A DNA stretch of 64,000 nucleotides from JADCGM01 sp943370355. GTDB lineage: Bacteria; Pseudomonadota; Alphaproteobacteria; Sphingomonadales; Sphingomonadaceae. The first letter of the stretch is position 1, and every line of letters starts with the position of its first letter. The DNA is taken from assembly GCA_943370355.1 (NCBI GenBank), contig CALRQP020000020.1, forward strand, positions 1 through 64,000. The letters run 5' to 3'. The notes beneath the pieces are model-generated. The model saw nothing but the letters and a program-made list of their open reading frames with translations. It had not been told where the DNA came from and did not search any database. Positions 1 to 8,478 of this stretch are shown piece after piece. A program made the translations under genes and the position numbers.

Positions 1-693
1 TCGCGCGATGCAGCCTCCAAGGTCGCCGGTGCCAAGGAGACTGCGGCCGAAAGCGGCACGGTCGCCCAGCAGACCATCGACGCCATCGCCCGCATCCAGG
101 CCTCGCAGCGCGAGATCGGTTCGATCGTCGGCGTGATGCAGGAGATCGCCTACCAGACCAACATCCTCGCGCTGAACGCAGGGGTCGAGGCCGCACGGGC
201 CGGCGATGCAGGCCGCGGCTTCATGGTCGTCGCCAACGAAGTGCGGCTGCTCGCACAGCGCTCCTCGGAAGCCGCCAAGGACATCCAGCGGCTGATCGGC
301 AGCTCGAACGAGCAGGTCGATGGCGGCGTGACCCTCGTAAACCGCTCGGCCGACATGCTGAAGCGCATCGTCGACGATGTGATGAGCGTCAACGAGCTCA
401 TCGCCGACATTGCATCGGCTTCCGAACGGCAGGCCATGGGCGTCAACCAGATGGACTCGACCACCCAGCAGAATGCCGCGATGGTCGAACAGACCACCGC
501 TGCCGCCCGCTCGCTGGCCAGCGAAACCGAAGCGCTCACCGCGCAGATCGGCTTCTTCCGGATCGGCCGCAGCTCGCAGGCCTACACGCCCGCACCCGTC
601 GCCGAGCCCCGCCCGGTCCGCGCACCGCTGCGCCTCGCATCCGGTGGCGACTTCACACCTGCGTCGAGCAACGACGACTGGAACAGGTTCTAA
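1..693 (+). CDS. Methyl-accepting chemotaxis protein, C-terminal part (5' end outside window)
   Basis: The frame is open from base 1, so the gene starts upstream and only about 230 C-terminal residues are present. They contain the signalling hairpin tip of methyl-accepting chemotaxis proteins: EIAYQTNILALN, then VEAARAGDAGRGFMVVANEVR, the region that binds CheA and CheW. The flanking helices are coiled-coil-like and rich in Ala, Glu, Gln and Ser. The last 60 residues are a Pro/Arg-rich tail without a recognisable CheR-tethering pentapeptide. It is the first gene of the che operon, 3 bases before the STAS gene. Whether the receptor is membrane-bound or soluble cannot be told, because the sensor part is missing. 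Confidence 0.95.
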   Translation, partial: SRDAASKVAGAKETAAESGTVAQQTIDAIARIQASQREIGSIVGVMQEIAYQTNILALNAGVEAARAGDAGRGFMVVANEVRLLAQRSSEAAKDIQRLIGSSNEQVDGGVTLVNRSADMLKRIVDDVMSVNELIADIASASERQAMGVNQMDSTTQQNAAMVEQTTAAARSLASETEALTAQIGFFRIGRSSQAYTPAPVAEPRPVRAPLRLASGGDFTPASSNDDWNRF

Positions 694-696
694 ACC

Positions 697-954
697 ATGA
701 CCACCATCGCGCTTCCCTCGGTCGTACATGCGGCTGCGGCTGCCGCCCTGCTCCCAGAGCTTGTGGCTGCCGCACCCGCAGGCGACGCCGTGCGCCTCGA
801 TGGCTCGGCCGTCGATCGCATCGGCTTTGCCGGCGTCCAGCTGCTCATGTCAGCCAGCCTCTCGCGGCCGGTTGAGATCGTCGATGCAAGCCCCTCGCTT
901 GTCGAAACGCTTCGCCTGTGCGGCGCGGCAGATCAATTCGGAGTGTCAGCATGA
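697..954 (+). CDS. cheS: STAS-domain protein of the che operon (CheS-like)
   Basis: This is an 85-residue single-domain protein with a STAS-type pattern: hydrophobic strands, the segment LDGSAVDRIGFAGVQLL that matches the conserved loop and helix of anti-sigma-factor antagonists, and a C-terminal DASPSLVETLRLCG helix. The usual phosphorylatable Ser is at or near the DGSAVDRIG position. It lies between the receptor and cheY, where rhizobial operons carry CheS, a STAS protein that assists dephosphorylation of the phosphate-sink CheY through CheA. The stop overlaps the cheY start (ATGA). The STAS call is firm; the CheS name rests mainly on gene order. Confidence 0.7.
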   Translation: MTTIALPSVVHAAAAAALLPELVAAAPAGDAVRLDGSAVDRIGFAGVQLLMSASLSRPVEIVDASPSLVETLRLCGAADQFGVSA

Positions 955-1319
955 CGACGCCCACGATCATGACCGTCGACGATTCGAAGACGATCCTCAC
1001 GCTGCTGGACCGCACCCTCCGGCAGCGCGGCTTCAACGTCATCCAGGCGGAAGACGGCATTGCGGCGCTCGAACGGCTTGAGTCCGAGGAGCCGCACGTG
1101 CTGATCACCGACATCAATATGCCGCGCCTCGACGGTTTCGGCCTCATCGAACGGGTACGCGCGCAGTCGCGATTCGAGGGGCTACCGATCCTCGTACTCA
1201 CGACCGAAGCGACGCCCGAAAAACGCGAGCGCGCCCGCTCGGGCGGCGCGACCGGCTGGATCATCAAGCCCTTCGATGCCGACAGGCTCGAAGCCGCCAT
1301 TCGCCGCGTCGTCGGTTGA
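951..1319 (+). CDS. cheY: Chemotaxis response regulator CheY (first copy)
   Basis: This is a 122-residue stand-alone receiver domain. The acidic pair D10-D11 (MTVDDSK), phospho-acceptor D54 (LITDINMP), the conserved Thr region (LTTEAT) and Lys in IIKPFD are all present. The ATG at 951 overlaps the STAS stop and gives the usual CheY length; the frame is open further upstream but a longer start would add residues outside the fold. It should be phosphorylated by CheA encoded next door. Because a second CheY follows cheB, one copy is probably the motor-binding form and the other a phosphate sink; the sequence alone does not decide which. Confidence 0.95.
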   Translation: MTTPTIMTVDDSKTILTLLDRTLRQRGFNVIQAEDGIAALERLESEEPHVLITDINMPRLDGFGLIERVRAQSRFEGLPILVLTTEATPEKRERARSGGATGWIIKPFDADRLEAAIRRVVG

Positions 1320-1326
1320 GGTCATC

Positions 1327-3396
1327 ATGGAACAGGACGATATCCTCGCCATCTTCTATCAGGAGTGCGACGAAGGCCTCGCAACCGCCGAGCAGGGCCT
1401 TGGCGCGCTCGCCGGTGGCAGCGCTGATGCCGAAGAACTCAACGCCGTGTTCCGCGCTGTGCACTCGATCAAGGGCGGCGCCGGTGCGTTCGGCCTCGAT
1501 GCGCTGGTTGCCTATGCGCACTGCCTGGAGACCGTCCTCGACCATCTTCGTGCCGGCCGCCTGACGATTACGCCGGACCTCGTCCGCCTGCTCCAGCGCA
1601 GCCGCGACCTGCTCGACGACCATGTCCAGAGCGCGCAGGACGGCTCTCCGCCACCGCACGACGCAGCCATCGAGAGCGAGCTTGCCGCACTGGCTGCGGA
1701 TCCGCGTTCGCCTGGTGCCGCCAGCCCTGCGGCTTTAGCGCCCATCGTCGAGGCAGCCGATGATTTCGGATTCGTGCCCGTCACCATCGATCTCGACGCA
1801 CTCGACACCCCGTCTGTGGACGCCGATTGGGTCGTTCGTTTCTTCCCGGGTCCCGGCGCGCTTTGCCATGGCAATGAGCCGGTTCTGCTCCTGCGCGAGC
1901 TCGATCGGCTCGGCACGCTGTCGGTTACGCCGGACTGCAGCCGCCTTGCTCCGCTTGAGGCCCTCGACACCGGTGCGGCGCTGCTCGGCTGGACGATCCG
2001 TCTGCCCGGTGCGACCGACGAGATGGCAATCCGTGATATCTTCGACTTCGTCGCCGACGATTGCGAACTCGGGATTTCGCGCGACATTCCCGCAGTCGCC
2101 GAACCGGTCGTGATCACCCCGCAACCAATAGCCGAGCCCGGGGCGACGCCCGCGGCCGCAGCAGCTGCCGACCCGGCGGCGCGCGAAACACCGGTCCATA
2201 CAACCGAGCGCCCCACGATCCGCGTCGATCTCGACAAGGTCGATCAGCTCGTCAATCTCGTCGGCGAGCTGGTGATCACCCAGTCGATGATGGTCCAGCG
2301 CTTTAAGGATCTGCACCTCGACCTGCGCGAAGAGCTTGATGACCTGTCCAACCTGACCCGCGAAATGCAGGACGCCGTCATGTCGATGCGTGCCCAGCCG
2401 GTGCGCACCGCCTTCGCCCGCGTGCCGCGGCTGCTGCGCGATCTTGAAATCGAGACGGGCAAGTCGGTGGCGCTCGATGTGACCGGCGAGACGACCGAGG
2501 TCGACAAAACCGTCGTCGACCGCATCGGGGAACCGCTCGTGCATCTGATCCGCAACGCTGTCGATCACGGCATGGAGACGCCGGCCGAGCGCCTGGCTGC
2601 CGGCAAGCCCGCCAAGGGGCTGATCCGGCTGTCCGCCGAACATCGCAGCGGCCGAATCGTCATCAGCGTCTCGGACGACGGGCGCGGCATCAATCGCGAC
2701 AAGGTTCGTGCCAAAGCCATCGAGCGCGGTGTCATCGCCGCCGATGCGACGCTGTCCGACGAAGATGTCGACAATCTGATCTTCGCACCCGGCTTCTCTA
2801 CGGCCGACACGGTGTCGAACATCTCCGGTCGCGGCGTCGGGCTCGATGTCGTCCGGCGCAATGTGGCTTCTTTCGGTGGCCGCGTCGCGCTGACCTCGCT
2901 GCCCGGCGAAGGATCCACCTTCCGGCTGACACTGCCGCTGACGCTCGCGGTGCTCGACGGCATGGTCGTGAAGGCCGGCGACGACACCTATGTTATCCCG
3001 CTCGCCAATATCGTCGAGTGCATCCGGCCGCAGACAAACCAGGTTCGGTCGCTGGGTCCGGGCAGCGAATTGCTCGAGTTGCGTGGCACACATCTGCCGA
3101 TCGTTGACCTGAGCACGTTGCTGCTTGGCGACGCGCCCAAGGCGACAGCCTCCGAAACCGCCTATGTCATCGTTGACTGCGAGCATCTCGGTCGCGCTGC
3201 GCTGCGCGTCGATTCGATCGACGATCAGCGTCAGGTCGTCATCAAGAGCCTCGAGGCGAATTTCCGTGCCGTAGCCGGACTCGCCGGTGCGACCATATTG
3301 GGCGACGGCAAGGTCGCCCTCATCCTCGACCCGGAATCGCTGATCGCGCTGTCCCGCCAGCGTCCGTCCGCCGCCCTTCCCGCTCTCGCTGCCTGA
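1327..3396 (+). CDS. cheA: Chemotaxis histidine kinase CheA
   Basis: The 689-residue kinase has the full CheA layout. It opens with an HPt domain with phosphorylated H46 in AVHSIKGGAGAFG. A linker and P2-like region follow to about residue 280. The dimerisation helices start near residue 300 (RVDLDKVDQLVNLVGELVI). The HATPase domain has the N-box NAVDHG (N410) and DDGRGIN, and a CheW-like domain occupies roughly residues 545-680. It phosphorylates both CheY proteins and CheB in the receptor array. An Ala/Pro-rich spacer near residues 260-295 separates P2 from P3. The ATG at 1327 is chosen because the HPt helix begins right after it. Confidence 0.97.
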   Translation: MEQDDILAIFYQECDEGLATAEQGLGALAGGSADAEELNAVFRAVHSIKGGAGAFGLDALVAYAHCLETVLDHLRAGRLTITPDLVRLLQRSRDLLDDHVQSAQDGSPPPHDAAIESELAALAADPRSPGAASPAALAPIVEAADDFGFVPVTIDLDALDTPSVDADWVVRFFPGPGALCHGNEPVLLLRELDRLGTLSVTPDCSRLAPLEALDTGAALLGWTIRLPGATDEMAIRDIFDFVADDCELGISRDIPAVAEPVVITPQPIAEPGATPAAAAAADPAARETPVHTTERPTIRVDLDKVDQLVNLVGELVITQSMMVQRFKDLHLDLREELDDLSNLTREMQDAVMSMRAQPVRTAFARVPRLLRDLEIETGKSVALDVTGETTEVDKTVVDRIGEPLVHLIRNAVDHGMETPAERLAAGKPAKGLIRLSAEHRSGRIVISVSDDGRGINRDKVRAKAIERGVIAADATLSDEDVDNLIFAPGFSTADTVSNISGRGVGLDVVRRNVASFGGRVALTSLPGEGSTFRLTLPLTLAVLDGMVVKAGDDTYVIPLANIVECIRPQTNQVRSLGPGSELLELRGTHLPIVDLSTLLLGDAPKATASETAYVIVDCEHLGRAALRVDSIDDQRQVVIKSLEANFRAVAGLAGATILGDGKVALILDPESLIALSRQRPSAALPALAA

Positions 3397-3403
3397 GGTC
3401 CCT

Positions 3404-3859
3404 ATGTCCGACATCACCACAAACCACAGACAGGTCATCGTCTTCGAAATCGGCGATCACCGGCTGGCCATCGACATCATGGCCGTGCGCGAAATCCGCC
3501 CCTGGTCGGCGAGCACGCCGCTCCCCGGTGTCCCCGCCTATGTGCGCGGCGTCGTCAATCTGCGCGGCATCGTGCTCCCTGTTTGCGATCTCGGCGAGCG
3601 CCTCGGCTGGGGCCGCAGCGAGCCGACCGAGCGGCATGTCATCATCGTCGCAACGATTGAGGGCCAGCTCGTGGGTCTGATGGCCGACGGCGTATCCGAC
3701 ATTCTCACCTTCGATCGCGCGCTGGTCCAATCGGCCGGCGACCTTGGCGTCGAGGCGGTCAGCTTCCTCGAGGGATTGGTCCCACAGGAGGGCCATATGC
3801 TGCTCCTCCTCGCACTCGACCGGCTCGGCCTCGCCGAAGCCGTGGCGGAGGCCGCATAA
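3404..3859 (+). CDS. cheW: Chemotaxis coupling protein CheW
   Basis: This 151-residue CheW-fold protein couples receptors to CheA. Family signatures are FEIGDHRLAIDIMAVREI near the N-terminus, VPAYVRGVVNLRGIVLPVCDL in the centre, and GLMADGVSDIL after it. It starts 7 bases after cheA, and its TAA stop overlaps the cheR start by one base, so the genes are probably translationally coupled. Confidence 0.97.
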   Translation: MSDITTNHRQVIVFEIGDHRLAIDIMAVREIRPWSASTPLPGVPAYVRGVVNLRGIVLPVCDLGERLGWGRSEPTERHVIIVATIEGQLVGLMADGVSDILTFDRALVQSAGDLGVEAVSFLEGLVPQEGHMLLLLALDRLGLAEAVAEAA

Positions 3860-4740
3860 TGGGCATCCACACGCAAGTCGCTACGCCGCAGGAAATCGAG
3901 CTGGGGTTCAAGGACCGCCATTTCGATGCGATCTCGGAGATGGTCCGGCGCGAGGCCGGCATCAGCTTTTCGACGGGCAAGAGCAACCTCGTCTTCAACC
4001 GCCTCGCCAAGCGGTTGAAGGCCAAAGGCGTCGGCAATTTCGACAATTATTGCCGCCTGCTTGAGAACGACAATGCCGAACGTGCCGCCGTCGTCGAAGC
4101 ACTGACTACAAACCACACGCACTTCTGCCGCGAGCCGCATCATTTCGAGTTTCTTGAGGCCGACGTTCTGCCAAAGCTCTTGGAGGCTGCTCGGGGCGGC
4201 AAGCGCGTGCGCTTCTGGTCGGCGGGCTGCTCGTCCGGCGAGGAGCCTTACACGCTCGCGCTGAGCATCGCCAAAGCCGCCGAGCGGATGGAGCCGTTCA
4301 ACCCGAACTGGTTCCTGAAGACCGATCTCGCAATTCTCGCCACCGACATCGCGACCGGCATGGTCGAGATCGGCCGCACCGGTGCCTATGATGCCGAACG
4401 CGTCGAGCCGATCGACGCACAGCTGCGCAAGCGCTGGATGGTCCCGCACCCCAAGGGTTTCCAGTTCTCAGAGTCACTCCGGTCGCTGATCACCTATCGC
4501 CAGCTCAACCTGTTCGACAGCTGGCCGATGCAGGGCAGCTTCGATGTTATCATCTGCCGCAACGTCATGATCTATTTCGGGCCAGACGAACGCGCGTCGC
4601 TGGAAGCGCGGTTCGCGAATGCCCTCAAAGCAGGCGGTCATCTAATCATCGGGCACTCCGAGCGTCTCGCAACCACCACCCGCGACCGGTTCACCTCACG
4701 CGGTCAGACCATCTATCAACTCGCCGGAGACAAGGCATGA
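3859..4740 (+). CDS. cheR: Chemotaxis protein methyltransferase CheR
   Basis: This 293-residue enzyme methylates glutamates on chemoreceptors with S-adenosylmethionine. The N-terminal helical domain (about residues 15-85) includes GISFSTGKSNLVFNRLAKRL. The SAM-binding core has RFWSAGCSSGEEPYTLAL and, further on, FDVIICRNVMIYF, both characteristic of CheR. The start overlaps the cheW stop, and the end overlaps cheB by four bases (ATGA). Confidence 0.97.
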   Translation: MGIHTQVATPQEIELGFKDRHFDAISEMVRREAGISFSTGKSNLVFNRLAKRLKAKGVGNFDNYCRLLENDNAERAAVVEALTTNHTHFCREPHHFEFLEADVLPKLLEAARGGKRVRFWSAGCSSGEEPYTLALSIAKAAERMEPFNPNWFLKTDLAILATDIATGMVEIGRTGAYDAERVEPIDAQLRKRWMVPHPKGFQFSESLRSLITYRQLNLFDSWPMQGSFDVIICRNVMIYFGPDERASLEARFANALKAGGHLIIGHSERLATTTRDRFTSRGQTIYQLAGDKA

Positions 4741-5822
4741 CTCGGATTCGCGTTCTGGTTGTCGACGATTCGCCGACCATGCGGGCGTTTCTGTCGTCCA
4801 TGCTCAAGCGCGATCCCGGCATCGAGGTCGTCGGCAGCGCGGCAGACGCCAATAGCGCGCGAGAGATGATCAAGGCACTCGATCCTGATGTCGTCACGCT
4901 CGATGTCGAGATGCCGGGGATGAACGGCCTGGCGTTCCTCGACAAGATCATGACACTGCGGCCGACCCCGGTGATCATGGTGTCTGCGGCGACCCAGTCC
5001 GGGTCAGCGGCGGCGGTCGAGGCGATGCGCCTCGGCGCCGTCGGCTGTTTCGCCAAGCCGGCTGACGGCCGCGGCGCCAGCTTCGAAAAGGAGCTGCCGA
5101 TCTTGCTCGATCTCATTCGCGAAGCGGCCGAATCCAAAGCGATGCCGGCTCAGATCGGCGGCAGTCAGCCGATGCGCCAGGAATTCCGCTGGAACGGCGC
5201 GCTGGTCGTCGTTGGCGCATCTACCGGCGGCGTCGAGGCGCTGTTTGAGCTACTCAAGGTGTTCCCGGAGAATTGCCCCCCGACGCTTATCGTCCAGCAT
5301 ATGCCGCCCGCGTTCACCGCCAGTCTCGCGGGACGGCTCGACCGCCTGCTCGCACCGCACATCGTCGAAGCACGCGACGGCATGTCCGTGCAGCAGGGTT
5401 GCGTCTACATCGCGCCCGGCGGCGACAAACATATGGAGATCAGCGGCTGGCCGCGCGGCCGCATCCGCCTCGTCGATGGTCCCTTAATGTCGGGGCACAA
5501 ACCCGCCGTTGACCGGCTGTTCAACACCGCCGTGCGCGCCGGTGGCCATGGCGTCGGGGTCATCCTGACCGGGATGGGTGCCGACGGTGCCGCCGGTCTG
5601 CTCGCGATGCGCGAGGCCGGCGCACGCACACTCGGTCAGGACGAGGCGAGCTGCGTTGTCTACGGCATGCCACGCGCCGCCAAGGCGATCGGTGCCGTCG
5701 AGCAGGAATTGTCGATCGGCCGGCTCGGGGCCGCGGTACTCGACCTCAGCAGCGAGATCCGCATGGCGACTGCGCCCCGTTCACACCTCGGTCAAGGGAG
5801 CCCGCTCCATGCCCGCAGCTAA
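4737..5822 (+). CDS. cheB: Chemotaxis methylesterase/glutamine deamidase CheB
   Basis: This 361-residue response regulator has an N-terminal receiver (acidic pair in VVDDSP, phospho-acceptor D56 in VTLDVEMPGMNG). A C-terminal methylesterase domain starts near residue 155. The catalytic triad motifs are visible: Ser in VVGASTGGVEAL, His in QHMPPAF and Asp in TGMGADGA. It removes methyl groups added by CheR and so gives adaptation. The end overlaps the second cheY by 14 bases. Confidence 0.97.
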   Translation: MTRIRVLVVDDSPTMRAFLSSMLKRDPGIEVVGSAADANSAREMIKALDPDVVTLDVEMPGMNGLAFLDKIMTLRPTPVIMVSAATQSGSAAAVEAMRLGAVGCFAKPADGRGASFEKELPILLDLIREAAESKAMPAQIGGSQPMRQEFRWNGALVVVGASTGGVEALFELLKVFPENCPPTLIVQHMPPAFTASLAGRLDRLLAPHIVEARDGMSVQQGCVYIAPGGDKHMEISGWPRGRIRLVDGPLMSGHKPAVDRLFNTAVRAGGHGVGVILTGMGADGAAGLLAMREAGARTLGQDEASCVVYGMPRAAKAIGAVEQELSIGRLGAAVLDLSSEIRMATAPRSHLGQGSPLHARS

Positions 5823-6198
5823 CCGCCTTCGCGTTTTCGTCGTCGACGACCAGCTCGCGATGCGCGCGCTGGTCCGGCAGGCGCTGCAATCCTTCGGGGT
5901 TCAGGATGTGCGCGACAATGGCTCGGCCGAGGCAGCCCTCGCCGACCTGCGGGCCGACAAGCCGCATCTGATCATCTCGGACCTCAACATGCCGGGGATG
6001 GACGGGCTGCAGCTGCTTGCCGCGGTTCGCGCCGATCCAGTCCTTGCGGGCGTTCCGTTCATCATGCTGACCGGTTCTGCCGAGCGCGATGTCGTCCAGA
6101 AGGCCGCGGCGCTCAAGGTCAACAATTATGTCGTGAAGCCTTTCACGCAGGCGACGCTTCGCCAGAAGATCGAGGCGGTGTTTGGAGCGCTGACATGA
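5809..6198 (+). CDS. cheY: Chemotaxis response regulator CheY (second copy)
   Basis: This 129-residue single receiver domain has acidic pair D13-D14 (VVDDQ), phospho-acceptor D58 (IISDLNMPGMDG), Thr in MLTGSAE and Lys in YVVKPF. The ATG at 5809 lies inside the 3' end of cheB; the next gene, cheD, overlaps by four bases. Its place between cheB and cheD matches CheY2 of rhizobial operons, which is the motor-binding regulator there. That role is inferred here from position only. Confidence 0.93.
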   Translation: MPAANRLRVFVVDDQLAMRALVRQALQSFGVQDVRDNGSAEAALADLRADKPHLIISDLNMPGMDGLQLLAAVRADPVLAGVPFIMLTGSAERDVVQKAAALKVNNYVVKPFTQATLRQKIEAVFGALT

Positions 6199-6686
6199 CC
6201 GGCTGGCGAAAGACTGTCGTCCAAGGCGACTTCGTGGTCAGCTCCGATGGCGACGCGACCTTTACGACCGTGCTTGGGTCCTGCGTAGCCGTGTGCCTGC
6301 ACGATCCGGTCGCCCGCATCGGCGGCATGAACCATTTCCTGCTGCCGTCACCGCCGCAGGGGCAGAGCGCAACGACGACAGTGCTGAGCGCCGGTCGCTA
6401 TGGTTCGGAGTCTATCCCGGCGCTGATCCGCATGCTCGTCAAACGGGGGGCCGAGCCGCACCGGCTGCGCGCCCGCATCTACGGCGGTGCCGAGGATCCG
6501 TCGCGCAGCTGGCAGGCCGGGCGCGACAATATCGCCAGCGCCCGCGCCGAACTGGCAAGCCGCGCGATCACCGTGATCGCCGAAGACACCGGCGGCGATT
6601 GTGCGCGCCGCGTCGATTTTTCGCCGGCTGGGGACCGCGTCGCGGTCCAGCGCGTCGCGCATGTGTCAGCAGGACTCGCGGCATGA
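6195..6686 (+). CDS. cheD: Chemoreceptor glutamine deamidase CheD
   Basis: This 163-residue protein has the CheD signature TVLGSCVAVCLHDP, followed by GGMNHFLLP. The catalytic pair is C30 and H47, spaced 17 residues apart as in characterised CheD proteins. The enzyme deamidates selected receptor glutamines and in some bacteria acts on CheY-P through CheC; no cheC is present in this operon. The stop overlaps the next start by four bases. Confidence 0.94.
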   Translation: MTGWRKTVVQGDFVVSSDGDATFTTVLGSCVAVCLHDPVARIGGMNHFLLPSPPQGQSATTTVLSAGRYGSESIPALIRMLVKRGAEPHRLRARIYGGAEDPSRSWQAGRDNIASARAELASRAITVIAEDTGGDCARRVDFSPAGDRVAVQRVAHVSAGLAA

Positions 6687-6997
6687 AGGGTCTCGACAGC
6701 GATTGCAGCACCGATGACGTGCTGGGCGCGGTCGCAATGGAATTGCTGCACCTTGCCGACATGACCGAGGATGTTGGCGCGGCGATCGCAGCAGCCATCG
6801 ACTTCACGCCGGAGAATCTCAATCGCCTGCAGGCGATTGACGTCGCTGCGCAGACGCAGCGGCTGCTGTCAGGCCTGATCTCGGGTCTTCAGGAACGCCG
6901 GCCGGTGGAAGAATGCATCGACCGCATCGGCATGGAGACGCTGCGCCGCCGCCTCATCGCGGCGATGAACCCGGTGGCGATCGAAATCGCGGCCTGA
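6683..6997 (+). CDS. cheT: Small chemotaxis protein with CheZ-like DxxxQ motif (CheT-like)
   Basis: This 104-residue, mostly helical protein closes the che operon and overlaps cheD by four bases. It contains AIDVAAQTQRLL, in which D53 and Q57 form a D-x-x-x-Q motif followed by a hydrophobic helix. This is the arrangement around the catalytic Gln of CheZ phosphatases (DLTGQ in E. coli). In rhizobia the gene at this position, after cheD, is cheT, which has been reported as a CheZ-like protein. It may therefore speed dephosphorylation of CheY. Function is inferred from the short motif plus position; overall similarity to CheZ is not obvious by eye. Confidence 0.6.
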   Translation: MKGLDSDCSTDDVLGAVAMELLHLADMTEDVGAAIAAAIDFTPENLNRLQAIDVAAQTQRLLSGLISGLQERRPVEECIDRIGMETLRRRLIAAMNPVAIEIAA

Positions 6998-7046
6998 GCG
7001 GCGGGCAATCGTTAGAAATTGCCTTGCATCCGTTCAAGCGCCCACC

Positions 7047-7073
7047 AGCCCGCTCGTCCTGAGCGGGCTTTGT
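7047..7073 (+). terminator. Hairpin terminator after the che operon
   Basis: A perfect 9-bp inverted repeat (AGCCCGCTC ... GAGCGGGCT, 5-base loop) is followed by a short T-rich run. It lies between the last che gene (plus) and flaF (minus) and can end transcription of the che operon. Confidence 0.7.
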
Positions 7074-7117
7074 GACTTGATCAAACCGAAGCAGAGAATA
7101 ACTCTACGCCAAACCGC

Positions 7118-7480
7118 CTACGCTGCCGCTTGAACAGTCGGCCGCAAACCCTCCATGATCGTGCGATTGATCGCGATCAGGTCGCCGATCGCCTCCTCGC
7201 CGCGCACCACGGCGCTGCTGTGCCGGTCGACCCAAAGAGCCAACGATATGATCCCGGCACGGAGTTCGTTGCCGAGACGGTTGGCCGGCGAGCGGCAATC
7301 GTCGGCTAGGGTACTCCAGAGTTCGCGGTTGCGGTGCAAGACATCGACGAGAGCAGGCCCCGTCAACCCGCGCGTCTCGGCATCGAGCATTGTCGTCGTG
7401 ATCTGGGAGAATAACCGATGCTCGGTCTGGCGCGGGCTGGCAGCGACTTGCTGGGTACGGCGATAGGCTGCGAGCGACAT
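7118..7480 (-). CDS. flaF: Flagellar biosynthesis regulator FlaF
   Basis: This 120-residue protein matches the FlaF family along its length: MSLAAYRR at the start, then SPRQTEHRLF, NRELWSTLADDC, and LRAGIISLALWVDRHSSAVVRG with DLIAINRTIMEGL near the end. FlaF is required for flagellin secretion or production in alphaproteobacteria and normally works with FlbT and flagellin genes, neither of which is in this window. A GGAGG Shine-Dalgarno lies about 9 bases before the ATG. It stands alone on the minus strand, divergent from motA. Confidence 0.92.
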   Translation of the reverse strand: MSLAAYRRTQQVAASPRQTEHRLFSQITTTMLDAETRGLTGPALVDVLHRNRELWSTLADDCRSPANRLGNELRAGIISLALWVDRHSSAVVRGEEAIGDLIAINRTIMEGLRPTVQAAA

Positions 7481-7583
7481 GCGGCTGATCCTCCATCCGC
7501 AGCATCTGCGCTGCGGGCTTGTTGAGCCGCATGCCTAGCAGTTCGCCGATTGCCGCGATGTTAAACCCTGAACCGCTAGCCCG

Positions 7584-8477
7584 ATGCCCATGAACGCTAT
7601 CGGATATATCGTCGTGCTGGTTGCCGTATTCGGCAGCTATCTCATGTCGGGCGGCAACATGGCCCCCATTCTCGAGGCCTTGCCGCACGAGATGATGGCG
7701 ATTCTCGGCGCCGCGATCGGTGCCTTCATCGTCGCCAACTCGATGGGCGTCCTGAAAGGCACACCCAAGGCAATGGCGCGGGCGTTCAAGGGGTCTAAAT
7801 GGAAGCGCGATGATTATCGGGACGTGCTTTGCCTGCTCTATTCGCTGCTCGACATGCTGCGCGGCGGCGGAATGCGCCAGCTAGAGGAGCAGATCGAATC
7901 GCCGGAAGGCTCGCCGGTGTTCCAGCGCTACCCGCGGCTGATGGCCGATCACCATATCTCCGACTTCGTCCGCGATTATCTGCGGCTGTTCCTGATGAAC
8001 ATGAACGACCCGCATCAAGCCGAGGACGCCATGGAAGCCGATGTAGACCGGCATCATGAGGAAGAACTGCAAACGCAGCGTGCGATCATCCAGCTTGGCG
8101 AAGGCCTGCCCGCCATCGGCATCGTCGCCGCCGTGCTCGGCGTCATCAAGACAATGGCATCGATCGATCAGCCGACCGAGATTCTCGGCGCGATGATCGG
8201 CGGGGCGCTGACCGGCACCTTCCTCGGCGTGCTGCTGTCCTATTGCTTCATCGCACCCGTCGCCGGCCGACTCGAACAGGTCATCGACGAGGATGGCAAA
8301 ATCTATAATGTGATCCGCAAGACGCTCGTCGCGCATCTGCATGGCCATTCGCCGGCCGTCGCAGTCGAGCTGGCCCGCCGCGCCGCGCCGTCACCGGTGC
8401 AACCAAGTTTCGCCGATCTGGAAGCGGCGATTGCCGACCTGCCAAAGGGCCCAGTCACGCTCGCCAAGGCCGCCTGA
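7584..8477 (+). CDS. motA: Flagellar motor stator protein MotA
   Basis: This protein of about 297 residues has four membrane segments: N-terminal IGYIVVLVAVFGSYLMSGG, then EMMAILGAAIGAFIVANS, and two segments in the C-terminal half (LPAIGIVAAVLGVIKTMASI and LGAMIGGALTGTFLGVLLSYCFIAPVAG). A large charged cytoplasmic loop lies between the pairs, as in MotA. It forms the proton-driven stator with MotB encoded directly downstream. A second in-frame ATG at 7590 is an equally good start. Confidence 0.96.
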   Translation: MPMNAIGYIVVLVAVFGSYLMSGGNMAPILEALPHEMMAILGAAIGAFIVANSMGVLKGTPKAMARAFKGSKWKRDDYRDVLCLLYSLLDMLRGGGMRQLEEQIESPEGSPVFQRYPRLMADHHISDFVRDYLRLFLMNMNDPHQAEDAMEADVDRHHEEELQTQRAIIQLGEGLPAIGIVAAVLGVIKTMASIDQPTEILGAMIGGALTGTFLGVLLSYCFIAPVAGRLEQVIDEDGKIYNVIRKTLVAHLHGHSPAVAVELARRAAPSPVQPSFADLEAAIADLPKGPVTLAKAA

Positions 8478-8478
8478 G

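Noticed and set aside
1735..3438. Long minus-strand reading frame opposite cheA and cheW
   Set aside because: Typical antisense frame in high-GC DNA; the plus-strand frame has clear CheA motifs and the antisense protein shows none.
7561..7590. TAAA and CCGAT spaced like a flagellar sigma-28 promoter at motA
   Set aside because: The -10 part overlaps the motA start codon, so transcription would begin inside the gene; the match is also partial.
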